Shown here in pieces: positions 40,528-51,731 of a stretch of DNA of 64,000 nt. The notes under the pieces are model-generated. The model did not search any database. It had not been told where the DNA came from and saw only the letters and a list, made by a program, of their open reading frames with translations. Source of the stretch: Earliella scabrosa (Eukaryota; Basidiomycota; Agaricomycetes; Polyporales; Polyporaceae). The stretch's first letter is position 1. The number at the start of each line of letters is the position of its first letter. Position numbers and translations under genes: made by a program. The stretch lies in the NCBI GenBank assembly GCA_022605405.1, contig JABYQQ010000022.1, positions 186,001-250,000 on the forward strand, given 5' to 3'.

Positions 40528-41925
40528 CACGGTCGGGGAACGATGTGCTGCACGGGAGGAAGAACAGCGGCGAGAACGCGGAGGCTCTATGGGCAGAGCA
40601 CTGCACCCCCGAACAGCACCGCCTCCTTCTCGACCCCTTCGGAACCTTCGCATGACATCTTGAGCCCAACCTGTGACGCGCCGCTGCACCCGCCGCTCTT
40701 GCTCATCGCCGCAGCCTTGCACGGAGACGTCGCGCAGGCGCCGAGCGTACACGAGCCCAGTCCGAGGCGAACGCCGAGTCCGAGTCCGAGCCGCCAGCCT
40801 CGGGGATGGTCGCGACGCGTGTGGCTGCGTCAGATGCTTCTCGCTACGGATGCGCGAGCGAAGCGAGCTGGGACAGGTGCCATTTGTGCTCCCGCTCCCG
40901 TGCCCCGAATCCGCCCCCGGATCCGTTTCAGAGCCCGTTGCTCGTTGACGTGCAGCCCCGAGTCCTTGTGCTGTGGCATGTCGCATGGGACCTCGAGCCC
41001 GAGGAGAATCGCGCGAGGGAGGTGGAGGAGCTGGTGGATAAGCACGGAGAGCGAAGGCCCGTCTTGCTTCAGCAGGACGTCGATGGGTCCCTGGGCGGCC
41101 ACATCGCGCTTGTGTCGTTCCTCGAACTGGATGAGCGCTTATCCGAGGGGAACGTGGGCAGCCCGACGATGAGCGTCGGCCAGGCGATCGTTACGTCTCG
41201 TGGTGCGTCCCACGACACCGAAAATCTCGGTTGGGTCGTGGAGGATCCGCCTGAGGCTCTCCTGAAGGATGAGAGGCTCTCGGTCGAGCCCACCTAGTCG
41301 TCCCGTGCGGCGTGGCCCATGTGCTATGAGTCCCCGTGGAGGTGGACTAGCGGCCCTTCGTCGGGGCGGTGATGAACAACGTAAACCTCCCGCGTGATAT
41401 CCTTGAAGCGATCGATGGGATGGAACCATGGCCGGATGCCGGCGTATAGGAAGTAGGCTGAACCAGGTGTATCGCCGTCGCCAAATGCATCGAGTACATG
41501 ACGAAGGATGAGAGCGCCTCAAAATAGAGAGGCAATTGAGAGTAAAACAGGATGTCTCGCTAAGCGGGTGCTCGGCTTGCACCAGGGCTATAAGGTAAGC
41601 GACCTTCTCGTCCTGGTCTTCCTGGATAGTCGGAACTTCGCCACCGGACCACCAGAACCGAGTAGCGACGTACAGCCGCTAGGGAGCTGTGATGCCAGTC
41701 AGTTCAACTGGGAAATCAACAATTAAAAGTGTGAAGGACGCACTCTCAATAATCTAGTGCAAGTAGAAGATGTGAGACGGTGAGGTCGACCGACGTTCTT
41801 GCCATGCACTGCTCTTCTTCGTCGCGGCTGCTGTGCGAGAGGGGCCCGCTTCGCCGCCGTCACCGTGGTTTCACCCTTGACGTCCGTTCGTGCAGGGAGA
41901 GCATCGCGGTATAATGACCAGCGAA
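40528..41925 (-). pseudogene. Inverted pseudogene of the membrane/coiled-coil gene (copy A)
   Basis: Opposite in orientation to the intact gene at 55831-57553 but recognisably the same. The start side is near 41925-41830 (ALPARTDVKGE, then a drifted KRAP segment). The middle is at 41090-41010 (DVLLKQDGPSLSVLIHQLLHLPRAILLGLEVP). The end is near 40590-40528 (VLAAVLPPVQHIVPRP). Stops and frameshifts are scattered through it. The receptor pseudogene lies just left on the plus strand, so this pair faces tail to tail, unlike the intact head-to-tail pair at 53-57 kb. Confidence 0.75.
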
Positions 41926-43317
41926 ACTGCATGAGTCATGTGAAGGACATCGGTGGGGATCGTGACCACGAATGCATCAAGACGCATCACGGCGGACCGC
42001 AGGGTAGATACAAACGTCCTCCGACCGGGACCGAACCAATGCCTGGTTTCGACTCGTGCTACCTTGGGGAGAACGCGGCGCGCACTCGACTGCCGACATG
42101 GCAGCGCGGTAGCGAGGTCGTGAAGGGGCCGTTTATGCGGGACGATCCTGGAGGTGACCTTCATAACCGAGCGCAGACGCGACGTGCGGTTCTCGCCACG
42201 GCCGCGCCCCGTCGTGCTCGACACGGATGCAACCCACAGCGGCTCTGCAGTGTGAGCAGTCTGAATGTTGGACGTGGGAGGAGGGTTGAAAGGGCAGTGA
42301 GCCAAGGAAGTTGGAGCCAGACTGTGACCGGTAGGGGAAGGATGGCGCACGATGTGGGAGCGCAGGGGCGAGTAACGGTTGTCACCACGACCATAGCCTG
42401 AGCGAACGAGCGCATGAGGTCTGCGTAGGCCACTCGAACCTTGTGCCAGAACGAGAAGGACGCTTGGAAAGAGGCAAGGCGAGCGACGGGATGTCATGCC
42501 GTAGATGTCAGGGAGGTTTTTTATCAAGCCCTTGGCGTAGGGCTCTGGAGGAGGAGGGGTGTCGATTGGGTTGTGCCGTTCGCTAGTCAACGACAAGGTC
42601 CACGATCGTGGTATGGCAAGCGGAATGACAGCACTGCGAGCTGTGGATGCGACCCCCGGTGTCCAAGCTGTGGCGATCCAAGGGCCCTTAGCGACAACGA
42701 CACTTGCAGAGACTGTCCTCCATGCGATTCCAATGGATGTACCGCAGTCGCGGTTCTGCGAGGACTACGACGGGATCGTCTAGAAGCATCGCCGAGACGA
42801 CGTCAACTGGGATGGACAACACGACGCCGGCGAGTGGTTGGAGAGCGGCGCAAGAGGGATGCGCGTCACATGAATGAAAATACCACGCGTAGAGCAGGGA
42901 GTGGGGAGGGCGGGATCAGCTCAAGACGTATCCCAATCGCGGTGTAGGTCATCGTACCATCAGTGCAGCTGCTGCAGCGGTTCGGTACAAGCCAGGGGCT
43001 CCTAACAAGAGTCCGCAGGCTTAATGTCTCATGAGTAATCTGCAGCGAGAACGGAGGGCCAGGTACTCACAATGCTTGGTTGTCCGATATGCAGCAAGCC
43101 TGTTCTCCCTCGAACCTATCACCCTCCGCCGTTAGGCCTTAGGCATTACTGGGAGAGGCGGATCTTCTTCCAGAGAGGGAAAAAGGAAAGTACAGAGGCA
43201 AAACTTCATAGTTGCGTGAGCTAGCGAGTGGTAGCTGCGAGGGAGGACGGGTGAAGGACATTGGTTATCGTCTAGTCGTCGTCGTCCGAGTGCTCGTCGT
43301 CGTCCGTCGGCGTGGAT
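41926..43317. repeat. Spacer duplicated at 48590-49828
   Basis: Direct repeat of the later segment. For example, GAAGGACATCGGTGG is at 41942 and 48621, and the blocks 42480-42960 and 49100-49510 run in parallel. No gene is supported; the longer frames here have no consistent counterpart in the second copy. Confidence 0.55.
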
Positions 43318-43356
43318 AAGCAAAGCCAAACAAAGAAGGAGCGCCAATGCCACGTG
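43318..43356 (+). promoter_or_regulatory. Conserved AAAGCCAAA...CACGTG box before H6
   Basis: AAGCAAAGCCAAA at 43318-43330 is followed by CACGTG at 43351-43356. The gap is about 12 bp shorter than in units 1 and 3 but matches the copy before H7. 43357-44931 contains no gene I can support; the frame at 44583-45167 overlaps the leader and has no homologue in the other copies. Confidence 0.4.
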
Positions 43357-44931
43357 TGTGGTGCGTCTCGAAGGCGCGCGCGCTCTGCAAGTGAACTTTC
43401 CGATAAGTTAACCCACCACATTAACTTCATCATGCCCTGAACTCCCCGACACATCTATCTAACGGTGGCGTACAGCAAAACATCTGACACTGAACGCGTC
43501 TGGCTGACGAACAGATTCAACAGCCTACATACGGCAGCCGGGTGTCCATGACGCCCAGCCTTGCTTACTCGTCAACGACTTGGAGCACCGTCTTCGGGTC
43601 AACGGCCCATATACGAGGAAGAAAGTCAACGTCTGGAAAGTTCGGCACGCTGACTGCCTGACTAGATATTACTGAGACCCCCGGCCTTAAAGGTGCTGCA
43701 CGAAGTCACTCTCGGGCCCGGGGTCAAAGTCCGACGAACATTCAAGTTGTGAATACGACCTTCCCGTTCTCGCCCTATGGTACGGTACGTACCTTCATAT
43801 GATCGATCAGGGAGGAGTTGAAAGTAATGCCTTGTACTGCAGGCTACCGATACATCAGCCTCTAGACTTGCTCGCCCGCCCGTGACCGCCGGTACAGGGA
43901 CTCCATGATACCCTACGCTCGAGTACTCGAAGCGTCGTCTTCTATCCACCATGCAGACTACTCCGTAGCTCATGCAATGAAAAGTGAGTTTGTCTCCGCT
44001 TTTGTTCTGCTATGAACTGAGTGATCATCTAAGTTGTTCCCCGCCTCTGTGGAATGCCAGGAAACGCTCACGGACGGTCCGAGGTCAGTCGTTCAACAAT
44101 GCTCTGAGGCGAGTCGGAACGAGAGCCTAGCAGCAGCAATGACAGCTTTGCTCATGCGCGTTTACTCAGGACCCTGACAGGTGTCTAACATCTCGGATGC
44201 CGGGTTGTAGAGGTGTGTATCCCACTGCTACCACGGCGATGAACTGACAGATCATAAGTAGCTCATCTGCCCTGACGCATTCTCATGTCCTACGCCCTCA
44301 TTCATAGACATTAGACAACATGAGTTGCTTCATCGGTCCCGACTCGGATGTGCGAGTGTGAGACCACGAAACCGTGCTCGTACGGCATTCCGAATTGACC
44401 ATGCGATTCGACGCTGCATACGGCGTGCTGCGTAGAAGTGCCGTCAATACTCGGCTATCCAGCAAAGGGGACTGAGGAGTTCCGACCTGCAACATGGTAG
44501 GACACGACCATGAACCCTGCGACTGGGTTATCGGCTAATGTTCTACTCTGTACTCTGTAAGCGTACTCGATAACTTGGTACGATGCACCCGATCGAAGAG
44601 TCCGCGCTTGACGACGCCACACTTGAGAAAACCAACTCGGCCCGCGCCCAACGAACGCTAGCGCGACAACGACCGAAGCCCGCTCTTTGGTCCCACCGTA
44701 CCTCCCGCAGGAATAATGGAGACTCCCTCGCCGCACGGAGAATGGCTCAGTCTGAGTGTGAAATTGGCATCCATTCGCCTCTTCGTAATGTCGATCCTTC
44801 TATGCGCTTGCCATCCAGCATGTCCCTATACGTATGGTTTTGGGCCCATGGGTATCTACGCTTCCGTGCCAGGGTCGGAGATACGACATACGTGCACCTG
44901 ACAGCACGCGTTGAGCGCCTCGATGACGCTC

Positions 44932-45447
44932 TGGGAAAACACGGCCTTCCACGATGCGTGCCACGCGCGTTCGTCGGAGACAAGGCACAGCCGCGACACG
45001 ACTCTATCCTTTTCTCTGTACCATCCCACGTTCTACGACGGTCAGTCTCTCCATCCGTATCGCAAGTGAAGATGCTGACCTGCCAACGTCTCCGATCCGC
45101 GCTCTTCCATCCCTTAGTTTGTCCATTTCGACGAATTTGTCTTGTCGCCGGATCATTCCCGTCGTGACGCCTGTCCCATTCTCCGTGAGTTCTTGCAATC
45201 ACAGTCGAGTGCTTTGGCAAGGCACAAGATTCAGGAGCCTGAATATTCAACTGACTTCTCGAGTGTCTAGGTCTCCTGTCTGTTGACCGGATCATTCATT
45301 GTTGGAATCTCAACCCGCGTTCTGCCCCGACCGGTCAACAAGTGCAATTTCAGGCGGCCGTGTCTCACCGAAACGCGCTCACAACACTTGTCAGTACAAC
45401 AATAAAACCAGATTGCTGATCTGACTCATACCGACCTGTAGCTCAGT
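44932..45447 (+). promoter_or_regulatory. Conserved spliced 5' leader of HET copy H6
   Basis: ATG at 44954 opens MRATRVRRRQGTAA, like H1. Donor-like sites are GTCAGT at 45041 and GTGAGT at 45184; the matching acceptor GTCTAG lies near 45270. The last intron, about 45390-45441, ends CTGTAG 6 nt before the start codon. Confidence 0.5.
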
Positions 45448-47311
45448 ATGTGGCTCCTGGACACTCACACACTCAAACTCCACCACTTTGTGTCTCCCGA
45501 GGCAGTAAAGGAAGGATATGCCATCCTATCCCACGTATGGAACGCCCAGGAGCAGTCCTTCCAGGACCTACAAGAAGTCCATGAGTGGTGCGACCGATCT
45601 GGAGAGGATCCCCATGATTTCGTCACTAACAAGATTCGCCGGTTCTGCGAACTTGCGGAGCTCCATGGCTATCGATGGGGGTGGATTGATACTTGCTGCA
45701 TTGACAAGACAAGCAGCGCGGAGCTGGAGGAGGCCATCAACGCTATGTTTTGCTTCTACTCCCTTTCTCAAGTCTGTTACGTCTACCTCAGTGATGTTGT
45801 CCACCGAGATCCTGCCATCATGAGGGAACGTGCACACGACCCAGATTATCGCAAAAGCGACGATATGGCATGGTCTCGATGGCACAAGAGGGGGTGGACG
45901 TTGCAAGAACTTATTGCACCTCGCAATGTTCACTTCCTTTCGAGAGATTGGACCTTTTTGGGATCTAAAACCGACCTTGCGTGGGGAATTGAGCGAATCA
46001 CCGGGATCCCATCTTCCATTCTAAAGTTTGAGCAGCGTCTCGAGGAGATTAGCGTTGCACGGCGCATGTCATGGGCAGCTATGCGCGAAACGACGCGGAT
46101 TGAGGACGAAGCGTACTGTCTTATGGGGATGTTCGGGGTCAGCATGTCAACGCTATACGGAGAAGGCACCAGGGCATTTGAACGGCTTCAGCAGGAGATT
46201 ATGCGGTGGAACCCCGATACCACTCTTTTCGCATGGGGAGCCCGCTGTGACCTAGACGCTTTCACAATAAATCCGGAGGACGCAACAACAGGGCTACTTG
46301 CGAAGTCTCCGTCAGACTTCGGCACCTGCTCCGCAATCATCCAGGACAAGCACGGCGCGTCTGATGATTGCTCTTCTCTCCATGCAAGTGTACGTATCCA
46401 GATGTCTGCGATATTTGGATTGAATCTGATTTATCTGACGATAGACATCTCATACAAAACGAAGCCTCGATGTCACGATGTTCACTGTGACCCCTCATCG
46501 TACTATCCTCTCTCGCATTCCTGTCATCAATATCGACGGCCATATACTCGCAAATCTGTCTTGGTTCGAAAAAGACATGCATCTCCTCCTGATCTTGCGA
46601 AGGTCTCCACTGCCATCCCGTTCCGTCAAGTCTCATCCACTCTACACCATCGGCTCACGCGACACGACCAGCATGACACCGATCCGTATTGCCAAAGTAC
46701 CCCGGTCAAACAGTAACAGTGGTCCCCGCTTCCAACATACTTGGGTATCGCTGTACCTCGCACATTCCACCCAGATTGATCAACAAATGCCTACTTTTTA
46801 CCTGCCCATGAATCATAGCTTTCCGCCGTTCGTTCGTATTGATGAATTATATTTACGCAAGATGGCCGCTAAACGGAGTGTGACGAACATGGAGATTGTC
46901 AATGATCAGCTGCCCTGGTCGGGCTCTCCTCCGCTCCTCGTGACGTTCCTCTACAGCACCCTCGACGACTCCATATACACAGCCCTTCAAGTGGGAGTCT
47001 GCAAGACTGCTCGACCGTCTGGGTGGCCGCGACGGCTGGAGTCCATTTGGGCAAATATGCAGGGCAGCGTGGACCCTAACTTCCGTGGAGATCAAAGGCA
47101 CCACTGTCCTGATGATCATGTGTTGACATGGCCTCATCTGGAGAGACTTTTCACCATGAAAACGGACAATTATACTCCAGGGGAGCTACCCCGAACCATT
47201 ACGTGGCTTTTTACTCTTGCGTTCACAGAATCTAACAAGTGCTTGAGATTCGCTAATATTGATGTGGACATAGACGTTCTCTTCCATGTCACGGTTGCTT
47301 CATCTGTATGA
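45448..47311 (+). CDS. HET-domain protein, copy H6
   Basis: Two exons, 45448-46389 and 46445-47311 (55 bp phase-0 intron, GTACGT..GATAG), give about 602 aa. If the intron is not removed the first frame runs on to 46716 with an unrelated tail, so splicing is needed. Motifs are YAILSHVWN, WIDTCCIDKTSSAE, SRWHKRGWTLQELIAP and IEDEAYCLMGMFGVSMSTLYGEG. The C-terminal half has QLPWSGSPPLLVTFLYST and ESIWANMQG. Its third motif is altered to GDQRHHCPDDHVLTWP (first His to Gln). It groups with H1, H4 and H7. Confidence 0.88.
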
Positions 47312-47608
47312 TTACGAGTTACCTAATGCTGAATACACACTGCATCAACATCATTGTTCAATCAATGATCTCGGGCCTGCAGCAGAAGTCCCCGGAGTCC
47401 TACTTCCTGAGTATGTCTTACTTACGCTCTGTGCCGACTGCATAGTACTATTGTAATTGTCCTCGTTGGTGGAGATTGCTACAATATGATTCTTATTACT
47501 GGTACGGTACATAAGGTACGGTGAATGTATAGTGTGTCATGGGTACCCGAGTACGACTTCAGCAAGCGACGCGAGAACGGCTTTTATCAAGGTCTGGTGC
47601 CACGACGG

Positions 47609-48560
47609 TCAGCCGTGCGAATCAAACGGCTGCAGGTGATACCACCCGCCCGTCTCCACCCTGACAGCGCCGACAGGTACCATTTGTGCTCCCGCTCCTG
47701 TGCCCCGAACATTCCAGTGCCCGTTGCTGGTTGACGTACAGCCTTTACCTGGGTCGTGGCATGCCGATGGGTCCTCGACCGCGAGAATGGTGTGGGAGGT
47801 AGAGCAGCTATGAAAAGGACCGCGGGCGACGACCCGGTTTGCTTCAAGGGTACGTCGCTGAGGAAAGCGTCGCGCTGGTGTCGACGGGCGCTTGTTTCAT
47901 AGGGTGAAGCGGATCTGGGCAGCTCGAGGAGCGTCGGCCATGCGATGGTTGCGTTCCACGGTACGTCCAACGAGACAGGGTATCTCGGTTGGGTCGTAGC
48001 ATGACTTGCGGAGCTGTTCGATCCGCCTAAGGCTCTCCCAGAAGCTCTCCGTCGAGCCTGTCTAGGCGCTTGAGGATCGCGTGGCCCATGCACTGTCAGT
48101 CCTTGTGGAGGGGGAATAGCAGCACTTCGTCGGGGCAGTGATGAACAGCGTAAAGCTCCCATATGAAGTCCTTGATGCGGTCGATGAGGTCTAATTATGG
48201 TCGAATGGCGGTTGCGTGGGTGAAGGAGGGAGGCTAGACCAGGTGTCACGCAGTCGCCAGATACGTTCAGTATGAGAGCGCCGACGAACTTGTCTGGAAT
48301 TGAGAGAGCAAGACCACGGCGCAGTAGCTTGCCTCGCCCCAGGGCTGCCAGGGGACTGCGGTTCAAGTAAGCTCGACTAGGACACTTCAAAATCAGCGCG
48401 AGAAGGACGTACTGTGTGCTCGACGTTATTAATATGGTCATCGCCCACGAGCGAGTTGCCGATAGCGACACAAGAGCGACTTCAATGGACAGCAGTAACG
48501 CCGTCCATACGCTGCTCTCCATCGCGGTCATGCGTGACAGGGGCCCGCGTCGCTAAGTCC
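47609..48560 (-). pseudogene. Inverted membrane/coiled-coil pseudogene (copy B) fused to receptor-tail remnant
   Basis: 48560-47680 on the minus strand follows the intact gene at 55831 (for example WTALLLSIEVALVSLSATRSW against the first helix region) with many stops. At about 47670 it joins a short plus-sense piece of the receptor tail (47625-47670, CCACCCGCCCGTCT, as at 39672). Copy A has both pieces but 1.2 kb apart, so copy B looks like a deletion derivative of copy A or of their common ancestor. Confidence 0.65.
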
Positions 48561-48589
48561 CTCCGTGCAAGGAGAGTGTCGCAGTATAA

Positions 48590-49828
48590 TGACCGGGGGA
48601 CTGACTGCCTTGAGTCTTGTGAAGGACATCGGTGGCGATCTACCACGAATGCATGCGAGACGCATCACGGCAAATCGCAGGGTGGATCACATCGTCCTCC
48701 GACCGGGAATGCTCGGCTTCGACTCGGGCTAGCTTGGGAAGCACGCGGCGCGTACTCGACTGCAGACAGGGCAGCGCAGGAACGAGGTCGTGAAGGTGGG
48801 ATGTTATGCGGAACGATGTCAGGCGCGACCCCGTCTGCGGCAGACGCGAGCCGCGGTTCTCGCCACAGTTGCGCCCCGCCGTCTTTGATGCAGATACTGA
48901 TACCGATGCAAGCACCAGCGGCGAAGCGTAGGCAGTCTGGATATTGGGTGCATGGAGGAGGGCCGAAAGGGCAGTGAGCTGATGGCCGGTAGGATAAGGG
49001 TTGCACTTTGCAGTCGACCACGACCATGATGTCGGAGCGGAGGGGCGAGTGACTGTCGAGCGCATGAGGCCTGGGGAGATGGTCTTGGGCGAGACCAGGC
49101 GAGCGACAGGATGTCATGCTGCAGGAGACAGGGAGATGCGTCGCGGTCTTCAGATGGGAAGGAGAGGCGAGGATTGGGTTGTCCCGGTCACTAGCTATTG
49201 GCAAGGTCCGCCATCGTCGGTGTGGGCAACCGTAACGGCAACACTGTGAGGTGTGGATGCAGCCCGTGGACATAGCAGTCGCCGCTGTCACATGTGAGAG
49301 GACTACGATGGGAGGTCCAGAAGCATCGCCGAGACAACGTCAACGGGCATGGACAGCACGACACCGAGGGGTGGTTGGAGAGCGGCGCAAGAGAGATACG
49401 CGTCACATTCTTGAGATATGCACGCGTGGAGCAGGGTGTGGGAGGGCGGGATCGAACTCACGTCGCACGACGGATCCCAATCGCCTAGACTTCAAGTTGT
49501 TGTGTAGGTCATCGTACCAGCAGTGCAGCTGTTCGGTATACGCTAGCCAGGGGCTGCCAACAACAGTCGGCAAGCTTCAATTCTCATGAGTCATTACCAG
49601 CTAGAACGGAGACAAGCTACTAGTACTCACCGTACTTCGTTGTCCGCATTCTGAACCTCAAGTCACCGTGCGCTCTCGGGCTTGGCGGAACTTCTTCCAG
49701 AGAGGAATGCGCAAAAGAGAACCTACAGCAGAGAGGGTCCATATTCGCGCGAGCTAGCGAGTGCCAGCTGCGAGCGGATGAAGAACATCAGTACTCATCG
49801 TCCTCCGACTTGCCGTCCTCGTCGTGAG
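48590..49828. repeat. Spacer duplicated from (or to) 41926-43317
   Basis: Second copy of the spacer that separates the inverted pseudogene from the AAAGCCAAA box. No gene supported. Confidence 0.55.
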
Positions 49829-49868
49829 CAAACAAAGCCAAACTAAGTAGGAGCGCTAATGCCACGTG
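49829..49868 (+). promoter_or_regulatory. Conserved AAAGCCAAA...CACGTG box before H7
   Basis: CAAACAAAGCCAAA at 49829-49842 is followed by CACGTG at 49863-49868, spaced as in the H6 copy. 49869-50915 is spacer without a gene and is partly collinear with 43370-44930. Confidence 0.4.
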
Positions 49869-50915
49869 TCTTGTTCGGCCCGCGGGACGCGCGTTCTACC
49901 TGCCACTGACGTTAACCCCACCACAAAACTTTATCCTGCTCTGAACTGCCCACGACACAGCGTACAGCGCATGATGCGCATGTCTGAGGAATGGATTCGA
50001 CAGGCTACATACGGCTGTCTGTTCATGACGCGGCGGGCCACTGCTTATTACTCGTCGACGGCTTGGCACCGCCTGTGAGTCAACGGCCCGTATACGAGGA
50101 AGAAGGTCAACGTTTAGAGGTGTGAACAGTTCTTGCATGAGTGGGTGGTAGGCCCCTATCTTCAAATGCTTCCGGACTGATCACTCGTCTAGGTTTAGGT
50201 TCATTTGCTTCAATAAGCCCAAGGTCTGTCTCTCCGACTCGGTCATGTTGTAACCGTACTAGCAAGAGGAACGATTGCTTCGCAATCTTCGTTCGTCTCG
50301 CACAATGTACACTACCTTTTCCGGAACACACCGGTGGCGACTACGACATCGTCAGTCGACGTGATCATGTGCGGAGCGTGTCAATCAACGCCCTGCATTC
50401 GTCACCCGCAATCCATCGATCACCATGCGGGAAGACAAATTGCTGCCGCTCAAGGTGACCATGCTCCCTCTCAGTCGGAAGCTCATGCGGTCGAGCGGGT
50501 CGTCACTGCGAGGCGAATTCGTTCATGCGTTTTAGCTTACAGGTGTGCATGCCTGCTTGTAATGGTACTCTGCTACGCTTACCGACTCACTATTGCACAG
50601 TACCTATAACAGCCTATATCCCAAGTTCCTGAAACTCTGAGTCTTGAGATATGAATCTTGGGCCTGCGCCTGTGCATGCATTGAGCGCTATACTGCATTT
50701 CAAACCGATGGGAACACGTCAGAGATTTCGCCCTCGGTAGATGTGGTTACAGCACACGATGCGGAGACTAGCAGAATCTGGGACGTTGGCGTCCATTCAC
50801 CTCGTCGATCTTCCTGTGAGCAGCGCTCGATGTCAGATGTCTATGTCTCTCCGCGCCTGCATGATACTACTTATGTTCTCACCTCGCCGCTGCGTTAGGC
50901 GCCTCCCTGATCGGG

Positions 50916-51413
50916 AAAATACGGCCTTCCATGCATGCCACGCGCGAATGCACAGCCGCGGCACTGACTCCATCCCTTTCTTTGCACGATCGCACGTCCT
51001 ACAACGGTGAGTCTCGACATCCACATCGTGAACGACGCTGCTGACTTCACCGACGTCTCCGATCCGTGTTATTTTGTCGCCGCTCGCTTCGCCCATTGAG
51101 ACAAATCTGCCTCGCCGCTGATCCAAGTACTCTCGTGACGCCTCTTCCCTTCTCGGTGAGTTTTTGCAATTACAGTCGGGTCCTATGCAAAGGCGGAAGC
51201 TTCGGGAGCCTGAATCTTGCTGACGTCCCAAGGGTGTAGGACACCTACCTGTCTGTTGACCACTGGCAGATCGTTGATTGTCATAATCTCTGTCCCTCGA
51301 GTGCAAGCTCAGGTGGACGCCGCGGTTCTCACGTATACTCGCTCTCAACTCCCGTAAGTACCAAGGAATGGAATTCTGTCAATGATCTGATACCTATTGA
51401 ACTGTAGCTCACT
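50916..51413 (+). promoter_or_regulatory. Conserved spliced 5' leader of truncated HET copy H7
   Basis: ATG at 50932 opens MHATRECTAAALTPSL. GTGAGT donors lie at about 51006 and 51156 (acceptor GTGTAG near 51239). The final intron, 51354-51407 (GTAAGT..CTGTAG), is 6 nt before the start codon. The leader is intact although the gene behind it is not. Confidence 0.5.
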
Positions 51414-51731
51414 ATGTGGCTCCTGGACACCCACACGCTGAAGCTCCACCACTTTGTGTCCCCCGAGGCAGTCAAGGAGGGATATGTAATCCTGTCACAC
51501 CGATGGAACGCGCAGGAGCAGTCCTTTCAGGACCTACAAGAAGTCCATGAATGGTGCAACCGGTCTGGAGACGATCCCCATGATCTCGTCACCGACAAGA
51601 TTCGCCGTTTCTGCGAGCTTGCGGAGGCCCATGGCTATCAATGGGCATGGATCGATACTTGCTGCATTGACAAGACAAGCAGCGCAGAGCTGGAGGAGGC
51701 CATCAATGCCATGTTTCGGTTCTACTCCTAA
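51414..51731 (+). pseudogene. Truncated HET-domain gene, copy H7 (105 aa)
   Basis: Encodes only the first 105 residues of the family: MWLLDTHTLKLHHF, YVILSHRWN and WIDTCCIDKTSSAE up to AMFRFYS, then a stop. Homology to H4 and H6 ends abruptly at about 51728. From there (clearly by 51870) the sequence is the upstream region of the pheromone receptor, so a rearrangement cut the gene. The remaining frame is clean, with no internal stop. It lacks the RGWTLQEL and DEAYCLMGIF blocks. A translated minimal HET fragment is possible but unproven. Confidence 0.8.

Noticed and set aside
44583..45167. 194 aa plus-strand frame upstream of H6
   Set aside because: It overlaps the conserved HET leader and its introns, and equivalent frames are closed in the other leaders.
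45448..46716. H6 as a single 422 aa unspliced protein
   Set aside because: The tail after 46389 is unrelated to the paralogues, while removing the 55 bp intron restores the conserved C-terminal half in frame.
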